Notes: a model not told the origin generated them from the sequence alone. Counted from the first letter of the stretch, positions 1-6,353 are shown. The stretch: DNA of 6,663 nucleotides from Bacillota bacterium (GCA_003242505.1 QGUP01000112.1:1-6663); one strand, 5' to 3'. Numbers and translations are program-made.

Positions 1-1657
1 CGTTGACCCGGGTTCCCGGGGGCACCTCCGCGTCGGGCTGCGGGTCCTGGCCGATGACGGTATCCCTGGGCTGCGGGCTCTGGACCCGGGAGACCTCGCC
101 AAGGGTCAGGCCCGCGCTCGCCAGTTGAGCGGGAGCCTCCCCCAGGGACCGGCCCACCAGGTTGGGCACCCTCCGGGTCCCCCGGCTGATCTTCAGGTCG
201 ACCACGGACCCTTCCTGGACCTGGGTGCCCGGGGGCGGGCTCTGCTCCGCGACCCGGCCGGCATCCACATCCTGGGCGAAGACCTCCGTCACCGCCCCGA
301 CCCGGAGCCCGAGCTGCAGCAACTGATTCTCCGCCTCCGCCCGGGTGAGCCGCCGCACGTCGGGCACCGTGACGGTCCGGGGGCCAAGGCTCAGCCAGAC
401 CCCCACCACCGAGCCCTGCTTCTTGACGTACCCGGGCTCGTACTCCTGCCGGGTGACGTGGCCGACAGGGATCTCGGTGGAGTACTCCTGGCCCTTGACC
501 TGCATCTGCAGACCCGCGGCCCGGAGGATCTGCTCCGCTTCCTGGGCCGACCGGCCGACCACGTCGGGTACCTCCACCTCCGGCACCTCCAGGAGCCGGC
601 TGAGGACGTACCCGCCGTAGACGAGGCCGCCGAGAAAGAGAGCCGCGAAACTGATGAGGAGGTAGAGCCCCCAGCGGCGCCGCCCCCGGCCTCCAGGCCC
701 GGCCGCCGGGCTCTCATCCCACTCCTGCTCCCGGTCCGCCTTCGCCAGGGCCGGCTCCAGCCGCTGCCGCTGCCGGAGGGCCCGGAAGTCCTGGGTAGGG
801 AAATCCCGGTCCACCAGCCGGGTGCGGCCGGCCCGGTGGTCCTCCAGGAATTGCGCGAGGGCCTGGCGCATCTCCGCCGCGGATGAAAACCGCTGGGCCG
901 GGTCCTTGGCCAGGGCCCGGAGGATGATGGCCTCCAGCTCCGCCGGCAGTTCCGGGTTCAGCACCCCGGGGGGCAGCACCTCTTCCTGCACGTGTTTCAA
1001 GGCAACCGTGATGGGCGATTCCCCCTGGAAGGGCACCCGGCCGGTGGCCATCTCGTAGAGGACGACCCCCAGGCTGTAGAGGTCGGACTGCTCCGTGGCC
1101 CCCTGCCCTTTGGCCATCTCCGGTGAAAAGTAGTGGGCCGAGCCCATGATGGAGCCGGTGTTGGTCACCGTGTCGGTGGTGACCGCCCGGGCGATGCCGA
1201 AGTCCGTCACCTTCACCCGGCCGTCCCGGGCCAGGAGGATGTTGTGGGGCTTGATGTCCCGGTGGACGATCTTGTGGCTGTGGGCGTGCTCCAGGGCCGC
1301 CAGGATCTCCAGGCCGATCCGGGCGGTCTCCTCCACGGAGAGGGGCCCCTGCCGCTGGATCCGGCTCTTGAGGGTCTCCCCCTCCACCAGTTCCATGACG
1401 ATGTAGTGGTGCTCCCCCTCCTGCCCCACATCGTAGATGGAGACGATGTTGGGGTGGGAGAGGCTGGCCGCAGCCTGGGCTTCCCGCCGGAACCGGCGAA
1501 CAAACTCCGGATCGGCGGCGAACTGGCTGCGGAGCACCTTCAGCGCCACGGAGCGGCCCAGGGCGGTATCCTCGGCCCGGTAGACCAGGGCCATCCCACC
1601 GCCGCCGATGCGATCCACAATCCGGTAACGCTGTCCGAGAACGGTGCCGGGTTGCAT
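1..1657 (-). CDS. prkC: PASTA-domain Ser/Thr protein kinase, PrkC/StkP type (3' end cut by window)
   Basis: Membrane Ser/Thr kinase that, in this family, binds muropeptides or lipid II outside the cell and phosphorylates wall, division and translation proteins inside. 552 codons are visible from ATG 1657, open to the left edge. The kinase domain is about residues 11-275: glycine loop GGGGMALVY (18-26), ATP lysine K40, catalytic HRDIKPHN (132-139), DFG (152-154), a Thr-rich activation loop (TTDTVTNTGS, 160-169) like that autophosphorylated in PrkC, SPE (178-180) and SDLYSLG (191-197). An Arg-rich juxtamembrane stretch leads to one membrane helix, about 330-352, then PASTA repeats starting near VPDV 363, VPDV 431 and VPNL 497; the third is cut off. 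Bacillus PrkC has three PASTA units plus an Ig-like end, so roughly 50-120 residues may be missing. The start is one base after the prpC stop, with GTGAGGG as a weak ribosome site, so translation is probably coupled. Family certain; symbol by synteny. Confidence 0.96.
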   Translation of the reverse strand, partial: MQPGTVLGQRYRIVDRIGGGGMALVYRAEDTALGRSVALKVLRSQFAADPEFVRRFRREAQAAASLSHPNIVSIYDVGQEGEHHYIVMELVEGETLKSRIQRQGPLSVEETARIGLEILAALEHAHSHKIVHRDIKPHNILLARDGRVKVTDFGIARAVTTDTVTNTGSIMGSAHYFSPEMAKGQGATEQSDLYSLGVVLYEMATGRVPFQGESPITVALKHVQEEVLPPGVLNPELPAELEAIILRALAKDPAQRFSSAAEMRQALAQFLEDHRAGRTRLVDRDFPTQDFRALRQRQRLEPALAKADREQEWDESPAAGPGGRGRRRWGLYLLISFAALFLGGLVYGGYVLSRLLEVPEVEVPDVVGRSAQEAEQILRAAGLQMQVKGQEYSTEIPVGHVTRQEYEPGYVKKQGSVVGVWLSLGPRTVTVPDVRRLTRAEAENQLLQLGLRVGAVTEVFAQDVDAGRVAEQSPPPGTQVQEGSVVDLKISRGTRRVPNLVGRSLGEAPAQLASAGLTLGEVSRVQSPQPRDTVIGQDPQPDAEVPPGTRVN

Positions 1658-1658
1658 C

Positions 1659-2423
1659 CTACGCCCTCACCTCTTCCCCGCGCCGGGCCGCCACCACCGT
1701 GATGTTATCGTGCCCGCCCCGGGAGTTGGCGAGATCCACCAGTTCCCGGGCCAGGCTGTCAAACTGATCCACCGCTATCAGCCGGACCCGCTCCGCGATC
1801 TCCGCAGCGGTGACCAGGTTGGTCAGGCCGTCGGAGCAGAGGATGACCACATCCCCGGGGTGCCAGAGGGTGGCCTGGAGGTCGACCCGCAGCCGGCCCT
1901 GGGTGCCCAGCGCGCTGGTCAGGAGGTGCCGCTGGGGATGCTGCATCGCCTCCAGTTCGGTGAGGCTGCCGCCCCGAACCAGTTCGCCCACCACCGAGTG
2001 GTCGTCGGTCAGTTGCCGGATGCCGCCCTCGGCCCCAACCAGGTAGGCCCGGCTGTCCCCGGTGTGGCCGATGTAAAGGTATTCGCCCCAGATCAGCACC
2101 GCTGTGAGGGTGGTGCCCATGCCGGCCCGCCGGGGGTCCTCGCCCTGGGCCGCCAGGATGGCCGCATGGGCCGCCACGATGGCCTCCCCCAGCCCCTGCA
2201 GCCGCTCGTCGTCGCCGTTCCAGCGGAGGGCCTGGGCCAGCACCCGCTCCCGCAGGGTCGCGATGGCCAGGGCCGAAGCCACCTCTCCCGCGGCATGGCC
2301 GCCCATGCCGTCCGCCACTGCCAACAGGGCCCGCTCGGCCCCTTCGTCCAGCACCTCAAGGCAATAGGCATCCTCGTTGGAAGGCCGGACCCGCCCACGG
2401 TCGGTCTGTGCTGAGAACTTCAC
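1659..2423 (-). CDS. prpC: PP2C-family Ser/Thr protein phosphatase (PrpC/Stp)
   Basis: Cytoplasmic metal-dependent (Mn/Mg) phosphatase that removes phosphate from PrkC and its substrates. The 254-residue product is normal length for bacterial Stp/PrpC. All family motifs are present: TDRGRVRPSNED (7-18, with the family Arg and metal-site NED), ADGMGGH (37-43), GMGTT (101-105), GHTGDSR (119-125), DDHS (140-143), LTSALG (167-173), CSDGL (196-200) and GGHDNIT (236-242). The key aspartates D18, D38, D123, D198 and D239 are intact. I chose GTG 2423 because GGGGAGAGGAGAGG lies directly upstream and the protein then begins at the usual Lys-Phe-Ser position before TDRG. An in-frame GTG at 2456 would add 11 residues (RTWGGGERRG type) that look like translated ribosome-binding sequence. 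The gene lies 54 bp after rlmN and ends one base before prkC. Confidence 0.97.
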   Translation of the reverse strand: MKFSAQTDRGRVRPSNEDAYCLEVLDEGAERALLAVADGMGGHAAGEVASALAIATLRERVLAQALRWNGDDERLQGLGEAIVAAHAAILAAQGEDPRRAGMGTTLTAVLIWGEYLYIGHTGDSRAYLVGAEGGIRQLTDDHSVVGELVRGGSLTELEAMQHPQRHLLTSALGTQGRLRVDLQATLWHPGDVVILCSDGLTNLVTAAEIAERVRLIAVDQFDSLARELVDLANSRGGHDNITVVAARRGEEVRA

Positions 2424-2441
2424 GCCTCTCCTCTCCCCGCC
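2424..2441 (-). promoter_or_regulatory. Purine-rich ribosome binding site of prpC
   Basis: Read on the minus strand this is GGGGAGAGGAGAGGC followed at once by GTG 2423. It offers overlapping GGGGAG and AGGAG anti-SD matches at about 9 and 4 bases from the GTG. It decides the start of prpC in favour of 2423 over the in-frame GTG at 2456, which would translate this element. Confidence 0.75.
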
Positions 2442-2477
2442 TCCCCAGGTCCGCACCGGTCTGCCGGCCCCGCACCG

Positions 2478-3599
2478 TCATCCCCGGTGCCGGCGGACCA
2501 CCCGGTTGCGGAGCTGGCCACAGGCCGCCTCGATCTCGCCGCCCATCTCCCGGCGGACGGTGGTGCTGATGCCGTGCCGCTCCAGCACCTCGGCAAACCG
2601 CCGCACCCGCTCGGGCCCGGGCCGGCGGAACTGGGGCCGCTCGGCCACGGGGTTCATCGGAATCAGGTTGACATGCACCAGCATGCCAGCGAGGAGACGG
2701 GCCAGTTCGGCGGCCAGTTCCGGGGTGTCGTTGACCGCCTCAATCAAGATATATTCGATGGTCACCCGCCGACCTGTCCGCTCGGCGTACTCCCGGACCG
2801 CAGCCACCACCTCCGCCACCGGCCAGAGGCGGTTGACCGGCATCAGCCGGCTGCGGAGTTCATCGTTGGGGGCGTGGAGGGAGACCGCCAGGGTGATGGG
2901 CAGCCCCTCCGCCGCCAGCCGGCGAATCCCCGGCACCAGCCCCGCGGTGGAGAGGGTGATGTGCCGGTAGCCGATGTTGAGCCCGCCGGAGTCGTGGAGA
3001 AGCCGGATGGCCTTGAGCACGTTGTCGTAGTTCTCCAGGGGCTCCCCGGAGCCCATCAGCACCACGTGGCCGATCCGCTGCCCCGGAGGCAGTTCCTTCT
3101 GCATCAGAATCGCCTGGTCGACGATCTCCCCGGCGGTCAGGTTCCGGACCAGGCCGCCGAGGGTCGACGCGCAGAAGGCGCAGCCCATCCGGCACCCGAC
3201 CTGGGTACTGAGGCAGACGGACCAGCCGTAGCTGTGGCCCATCAGCACCGATTCCACCAGGGCGCCGTCCGCCAGGAGCCGGAAGAGGAACTTGGTGGTC
3301 CGGGTGGCGGCGGCGTGCTGCCGCATCTCCTCCGCCGCGCAGCCCGGCACGGCCACCTCCGCCAGCCGCTGGCGGAGCGCCAGGGGGAGGTTGGTCATCC
3401 CGGTGAAGTCCCGGGCGCCCTTCTGGTAGATCCACTGGAAGAGCTGGGTCGCCCGGTAGGCCGGCTCCCCCCACTGGGTGAGAAGCTCGGCCAGTTCCTC
3501 CCGGGTCTTGCCCACCAGGGGCACCTTGCCGTCGACGGGGAGTTCGGTGGGATTGCGGCGAGCGGGGAGCACCGGTAGCTCCATGCGCGTCTGGGGCAT
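2478..3599 (-). CDS. rlmN: Dual-specificity 23S rRNA A2503 / tRNA A37 C2-methyltransferase, radical SAM
   Basis: Radical-SAM enzyme making C2-methyladenosine at 23S rRNA A2503 and, in studied members, at A37 of some tRNAs. The 373-residue product matches the family, with an accessory N-terminal helical domain (about 28-95) and a radical SAM barrel. The Fe-S cluster motif is C136-x3-C140-x2-C143 (GCRMGCAFC). The methyl-carrying cysteine is C360 in EAACGQL, matching E. coli C355, and the conserved cysteine before the cluster is C129 (VCLSTQVGC). VESVL (115-119), GSGEPLENYDNV (183-194), ITLSTAG (214-220), SLHAPND (240-246) and NLIPMNP (311-317) are also typical; the SAM motif reads GSGEP where GMGEP is common. 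ATG 3599 follows AAGGAAG by 10 bases. The frame stays open to 3812, but the extra 71 Pro/Gly-rich residues overlap the rsmB end and do not resemble the family. RlmN rather than Cfr is supported by synteny. Confidence 0.96.
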   Translation of the reverse strand: MPQTRMELPVLPARRNPTELPVDGKVPLVGKTREELAELLTQWGEPAYRATQLFQWIYQKGARDFTGMTNLPLALRQRLAEVAVPGCAAEEMRQHAAATRTTKFLFRLLADGALVESVLMGHSYGWSVCLSTQVGCRMGCAFCASTLGGLVRNLTAGEIVDQAILMQKELPPGQRIGHVVLMGSGEPLENYDNVLKAIRLLHDSGGLNIGYRHITLSTAGLVPGIRRLAAEGLPITLAVSLHAPNDELRSRLMPVNRLWPVAEVVAAVREYAERTGRRVTIEYILIEAVNDTPELAAELARLLAGMLVHVNLIPMNPVAERPQFRRPGPERVRRFAEVLERHGISTTVRREMGGEIEAACGQLRNRVVRRHRG

Positions 3600-3622
3600 G
3601 GCGATCCCGCTTCCTTTCCCCA

Positions 3623-3650
3623 GGGCGGTCCCGGCGCACGCGGACCGCCC
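3623..3650 (-). promoter_or_regulatory. Stem-loop in the rlmN leader
   Basis: A perfect 9-bp inverted repeat, GGGCGGTCC (3623-3631) and GGACCGCCC (3642-3650), with a 10-base loop. It ends 23 bases before the rlmN ATG and just upstream of its AAGGAAG ribosome site. No T-tract follows on the minus strand, so it is not a standard intrinsic terminator. It could be a processing or stability element. The structure is visible; its function is a guess. Confidence 0.5.
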
Positions 3651-3692
3651 CACCGTGATTTCGGCTGCGCCCGGGACTTCTCCTGCTCCCGG

Positions 3693-3713
3693 GGGGCCCT
3701 GGCCCGGGGCCCC
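3693..3713 (-). other. GC-only hairpin just after rsmB
   Basis: Arms GGGGCCC (3693-3699) and GGGCCCC (3707-3713) with a 7-base loop, starting 24 bases after the rsmB stop. Without a T-tract it is a poor Rho-independent terminator. It could stabilise the rsmB 3' end, or be a by-product of the extreme GC content here. The 137-bp rsmB-rlmN gap holds no gene I can support. Confidence 0.3.
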
Positions 3714-3736
3714 GCGGCCGGACCCCCCGGCCCGGC

Positions 3737-5146
3737 CTAATGCCCCCGGCGCACCAGCCGGGCGATGAAAAAGCCGTCGGTCCCGTGCCGGTGGGGCAGG
3801 AGCTGAATCCACCCCTCCTGGACCCCCGGCTCCCCCCGGAGGGCCTCAGGCAGGAAAGGGGTCAGGTCGTCAGGGCGGAAGTCCGGGTGCTCCGCCAGGA
3901 AGGCCTCCACCACCGCCAGGTTTTCCTCCCGGGTGATGGTGCAGGTGCTGTAGACCAGCACCCCGCCGGGCCTCAGGGCCTGGGCCGCGGCCCGGAGAAG
4001 CTCCAGCTGCAGGGCCGCGAGGGTCGGAATGTCCTCGGGGCGCTTCCGCCACCGGGCATCGGGCCGGCGGGCCAGGGTGCCGAGGCCGGAGCAGGGGAGG
4101 TCGCAGAGAACCCGGTCCGCCCGGCCGGCAAAGAGCCGGCCCACGGTCCGGCCGTCGGCGCAGACCGGCTCGACGCTCCGGAGGCCCAGCCGCTTCGCCG
4201 CAGCCTCGATCAGGGCGATTTTGTGGGGGTGCAGGTCCACCGCCACTACCCGGCCCTGGTCCCCCATCCGCTCCGCCAGGTGGGTGGACTTCCCCCCCGG
4301 CGCCGCGGCGATGTCCAGCACCGTCTCCCCCGGCCGGGGGTCCACCACCGGGGCCACCAGCATCGACGACTCGTCCTGCACCGTGAAGAGCCCTTCCCGG
4401 TGGGAGGGCAGCGCCTCCAGGGAGGCGGCCGACGCCACCCCGGTCAGTACGACGCCGTCGGGGGAGTACCGGGTGGGCTGGGCGGTCACCCCCTCCGCCG
4501 CCAGCCGCTGGATGAGCGCCTCCCGGTCGGTGCGAAGCCGGTTCACCCGGGCTGTCAGGGGCGGCGGCTGGTTCATCGCCGCCAGCAGAGCCCGGGCCTC
4601 CTCCGGCCCGTACTCCCCGAGCCACCGCTCCACCAGCCACCGGGGGGCCGACTCCGCCACCTCCAGGTAGCCGGCGGGGTCCCGCTCCGGGTCCGGGAAG
4701 GGGAGTTCCGGGAGCCGGCGCTGGAGCCCCCGGAGCACGGCGTTGACAAAGCCGGCCACCCCCGGATGGCCGTACCGTTTGGCCAGTTCCACCGCTTCGT
4801 GGATGACGGCGGAAGCCGGGATCCGGTCCAGGTAGAGGAGCTGGTACGCCCCCTGCCGGAGGATGTTCCGGATCCAGGGGGTCAGGTCCGCAAGCGGCCG
4901 GGAGGCCACCTGCCCCAGGGCCCAGTCCAGGGTGCCCCGGCGGCGGGTGACCCCGTAGACCAGCTCCGTGGCCAGGGCCCGGTCCCGGGGATCCGGCAGG
5001 GCCCAGCGGCTGAGGGCCTGGTCCAGGGCCAGGTTGGCATACGCCCCGTCCACCTCGATCCGGACCAGGGCCCGGAGGGCCACCTCCCGGGCGCCCCGGA
5101 CCGGCCCCCGGGGGCCGGGGCTGCGGCGGTGAGCCAGCGGAAACAC
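3737..5146 (-). CDS. rsmB: 16S rRNA (cytosine(967)-C(5))-methyltransferase RsmB
   Basis: SAM-dependent enzyme that methylates C5 of 16S rRNA C967 (E. coli numbering). Numbering below is from the CTG at 5137. A NusB-like RNA-binding domain (about 17-145; VRIEVDGAYANLALDQ, ELVYGVTRRR, INExxH-like VIHEAVELAKRY, FVNAVLRG) precedes a linker and a Rossmann methyltransferase domain: VQDESSM (253-259), SAM site DIAAAPGGKS (275-284), AVDLHPHK (299-306), motif IV DLPCSG with C349, and motif VI YSTCTI with nucleophile C399. Both catalytic cysteines are intact. The protein ends RHGTDGFFIARLVRR as usual. The start is uncertain: GTG 5146 (469 codons) lies inside the AGGGAGGTG ribosome-site match, CTG 5137 is ideally spaced from it (466 codons), and GTG 5242 (501 codons) has no ribosome site and would translate the upstream hairpin. 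I give GTG 5146 as the most upstream plausible start. Confidence 0.95.
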   Translation of the reverse strand: MFPLAHRRSPGPRGPVRGAREVALRALVRIEVDGAYANLALDQALSRWALPDPRDRALATELVYGVTRRRGTLDWALGQVASRPLADLTPWIRNILRQGAYQLLYLDRIPASAVIHEAVELAKRYGHPGVAGFVNAVLRGLQRRLPELPFPDPERDPAGYLEVAESAPRWLVERWLGEYGPEEARALLAAMNQPPPLTARVNRLRTDREALIQRLAAEGVTAQPTRYSPDGVVLTGVASAASLEALPSHREGLFTVQDESSMLVAPVVDPRPGETVLDIAAAPGGKSTHLAERMGDQGRVVAVDLHPHKIALIEAAAKRLGLRSVEPVCADGRTVGRLFAGRADRVLCDLPCSGLGTLARRPDARWRKRPEDIPTLAALQLELLRAAAQALRPGGVLVYSTCTITREENLAVVEAFLAEHPDFRPDDLTPFLPEALRGEPGVQEGWIQLLPHRHGTDGFFIARLVRRGH

Positions 5147-5152
5147 CTCCCT
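5144..5152 (-). promoter_or_regulatory. Ribosome binding site of rsmB overlapping a GTG
   Basis: AGGGAGGTG on the minus strand is the only strong anti-SD match before the conserved RsmB N-terminus. Its GGAGG ends 8 bases before the CTG at 5137, while the GTG at 5146-5144 is within the match itself. This makes a rare CTG start plausible. A 6-bp hairpin, GCGGGA (5161-5166) with TCCCGC (5170-5175), lies directly upstream. Confidence 0.6.
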
Positions 5153-5170
5153 GATCGTGTGCGGGACCTT

Positions 5171-5220
5171 CCCGCGCGAAGCGTAACCGTTCCTTCCCTC
5201 GCGAACGCTGCCCTCGCGAA
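5171..5220 (-). repeat. Three copies of a TTCGCGNGGG motif upstream of rsmB
   Basis: Read on the minus strand, TTCGCGAGGG occurs at 5220-5211 and 5205-5196, and TTCGCGCGGG at 5180-5171. Starts are 15 and 25 bases apart. The second and third copies share a longer match, with AAGG following both. The block lies between the terminator-like hairpin and the rsmB ribosome site, so it would be in the rsmB leader. It may be a protein-binding cluster or a degenerate repeat; no known regulator is recognised. Confidence 0.5.
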
Positions 5221-5245
5221 AAGGGGTGCGGAAAGCCCGCACCCC
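5219..5245 (-). terminator. Candidate intrinsic terminator or attenuator between yugP and rsmB
   Basis: On the minus strand the sequence reads GGGGTGCGG, loop GCTTT, CCGCACCCC, then TTTT: a perfect 9-bp GC-rich stem with a 5-base loop and a short T-run. It begins 76 bases after the yugP stop. It could end the yugP transcript, or attenuate read-through into rsmB-rlmN-prpC-prkC. The T-run is short, so read-through is likely. This stem lies inside the 5242 extension of the rsmB frame, which argues against that start. No convincing promoter is seen between it and rsmB. Confidence 0.5.
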
Positions 5246-5320
5246 GGCTCGTATGCAGCCCGCCTGCGGCCTGCCCTCCGGCCTGCGCGGGTGAGCCCCG
5301 CCGGCAGTCAGCGGCGCCGC

Positions 5321-6031
5321 CTAATCCTCATCCCGGTACAGGCCGCGGATGGCCAGGAGCCGCAATAGCTGGGAGATGGCCATGGCCGCCGAGGCCACGT
5401 AGGTCATGGCCGCCGCCCAGAGCACCGCCCGGGCGCCCCGGAGTTCCTCGCCCACCAGGTAACCCTGGCCCTCCAGGATCGCCAGGGCCCGGCTGGAGGC
5501 GTTGAACTCCACCGGCAGGGTGATGATGTAGAACAGCACCGCCAGGCCGAAGAGCAGGATGCCGGTCTGCATCATCCAGTCGCCGATGCCCCGGGGGAAG
5601 AAGAGGCCGAGGACGAAGAGGAGCGGGCCGCCGGTGCTGCCCAGGTTGGCCAGCGGCACAAAGGCGCTGCGCATCATCAGCGGCACATAACCCACATCGT
5701 GCTGGATCGCGTGGCCCGCCTCGTGGGCCGCCACCCCGATGGCCGCCACCGAGGAGCTGTGGTAGACGCTCTGGCTCAGGCGCAGCACCCGATCCCGGGG
5801 ATCGTAGTGGTCCGTCAGGTGGCCGGGGATCGGCTCCACGCCCACGTCATGGAGGCCCGCCCGGTCCAGGATCGCCCGGGCCACCTGGGCCCCGGTCAGC
5901 CCCCGGGAGGACCAGCGGCGGCTCCACTCCTGGAAGGTGGCCTGCACCCGCCACTGGGCCCACAGGACCAGCAATAGCGCCGGCAACACGATGATGTAGG
6001 TCGGATCCCAGTACCAGAACCCAAAGGGCAT
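5321..6031 (-). CDS. yugP: Membrane zinc metallopeptidase, YugP family (DUF2227/Peptidase_M48-like neutral zinc peptidase)
   Basis: Predicted integral-membrane zinc-dependent peptidase; the substrate is not established for this family. The 236-residue product is close to the usual 225-235. An N-terminal membrane helix (about 10-27) is followed by a soluble stretch (QEWSRRWSSRGLTGAQVARAIL type, then LTDHYDPRDRVLRLSQSVY) typical of YugP. The zinc motif is H103-E-A-G-H107, with a probable third ligand E175 in LPVEFNASSRAL. Further hydrophobic helices lie at about 130-146, 154-172 and 203-222. All metal-site residues are present, so the enzyme looks active. ATG 6031 follows AGGGAGG by 9 bases, which supports this start. 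Clostridial genomes often place this gene between fmt and rsmB, as here. The quoted domain number is from memory; the family assignment rests on HEAGH and the overall layout. Confidence 0.92.
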   Translation of the reverse strand: MPFGFWYWDPTYIIVLPALLLVLWAQWRVQATFQEWSRRWSSRGLTGAQVARAILDRAGLHDVGVEPIPGHLTDHYDPRDRVLRLSQSVYHSSSVAAIGVAAHEAGHAIQHDVGYVPLMMRSAFVPLANLGSTGGPLLFVLGLFFPRGIGDWMMQTGILLFGLAVLFYIITLPVEFNASSRALAILEGQGYLVGEELRGARAVLWAAAMTYVASAAMAISQLLRLLAIRGLYRDED

Positions 6032-6060
6032 GTCGGATGACCTCCCTGGCTACCCGACAT
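6030..6060 (-). promoter_or_regulatory. Hairpin spanning the yugP ribosome site and start codon
   Basis: A perfect 7-bp inverted repeat, ATGTCGG (6030-6036) and CCGACAT (6054-6060). In the yugP mRNA the 3' arm includes the first two bases of the ATG, and the 17-base loop carries the AGGGAGG ribosome site. The fold would hide the start codon while showing the SD. It may be a translational or temperature-sensitive switch, or chance. The pairing is visible; regulation is inferred. Confidence 0.4.
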
Positions 6061-6148
6061 CGTCCAGCTTTCCTCATGCGCCCCGAGTCGGTACACGCCC
6101 CGCATCAGACACGGGCAGCCGTCGCCGGTGCTCGACCCGGATTTCCTG

Positions 6149-6190
6149 CGCAGACTTGTCGGTATGGAACGCAGACTTGTCGGTATGCAA
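6149..6190 (-). repeat. Two-copy 21-bp tandem repeat at the yugP promoter
   Basis: Two head-to-tail 21-bp units (6149-6169, 6170-6190) differ at one base of 21. The shared 18-bp core reads CGCAGACTTGTCGGTATG on the plus strand. The 21-bp period is two turns of B-DNA, so equal sites would face the same side of the helix. The block begins 1 base after the candidate -10 and covers the predicted transcription start and the early leader. That fits tandem operator sites or a leader RNA element. I recognise no known operator. Confidence 0.7.
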
Positions 6191-6191
6191 C

Positions 6192-6221
6192 ATTGTAACA
6201 ACCGGGGCGGCACCGGAACAA
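6192..6221 (-). promoter_or_regulatory. Candidate sigma-A-type promoter for yugP
   Basis: On the minus strand, -35-like TTGTTC (6221-6216) is followed by an 18-base spacer and -10-like TACAAT (6197-6192), matching five of six bases of TATAAT. It is the only AT-richer patch in the fmt-yugP gap and lies about 160 bases upstream of the yugP ATG. A 9-bp palindrome TTGTAACAA (6193-6201) overlaps the -10, and GTTGTT recurs 20 bases apart. The predicted start falls near 6185. Confidence 0.5.
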
Positions 6222-6236
6222 CTGCCAGGGCCCCCC

Positions 6237-6260
6237 GGGGCCGCCCTTCGCGGCTGCCCC
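6237..6260 (-). other. GC-rich hairpin downstream of fmt
   Basis: GGGGC/GCCCC outer arms (6237-6241, 6256-6260), one mismatch, then GCC/GGC (6243-6245, 6252-6254) around a 6-base loop that reads GCGAAG on the minus strand. No T-run follows. It could shield the fmt mRNA end just before the yugP promoter. A second hairpin (6315-6321 with 6329-6335) lies nearer the fmt stop. Both are weak terminator candidates. Confidence 0.3.
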
Positions 6261-6353
6261 GGCGAGGGCTTCCCCAGATCGTGACGGCCGAGACGGAGGA
6301 AAGGTTCGCGCCGGGCCGGCGGTGGAGGCGCCGGCTGCTCCTCCCCGGGCTTT

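Noticed and set aside
2487..3578. A 363-codon plus-strand open frame opposite rlmN
   Set aside because: Antisense shadow of rlmN with low-complexity Pro/Gly/His composition and no ribosome site.
3600..3812. Upstream extension of the rlmN frame by 71 codons
   Set aside because: It overlaps the end of rsmB, crosses two GC hairpins and encodes Pro/Gly/Ala-rich sequence unlike RlmN; ATG 3599 has a ribosome site and gives the usual length.
5147..5242. GTG at 5242 as the rsmB start
   Set aside because: The added residues would be coded by a terminator-like stem and short direct repeats, with no ribosome site before 5242; RsmB homologues begin near the later candidates.
3740..5368. A 542-codon open frame on the plus strand opposite rsmB, very rich in Pro, Gly, Arg and His
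   Set aside because: It lies antisense to a clearly conserved gene. High GC makes stops rare in the opposite frame, and the composition is that of shadow translation with no recognisable domain.
6149..6190. CRISPR-like repeat
   Set aside because: Only two copies, directly adjacent with no spacers and no cas genes nearby.
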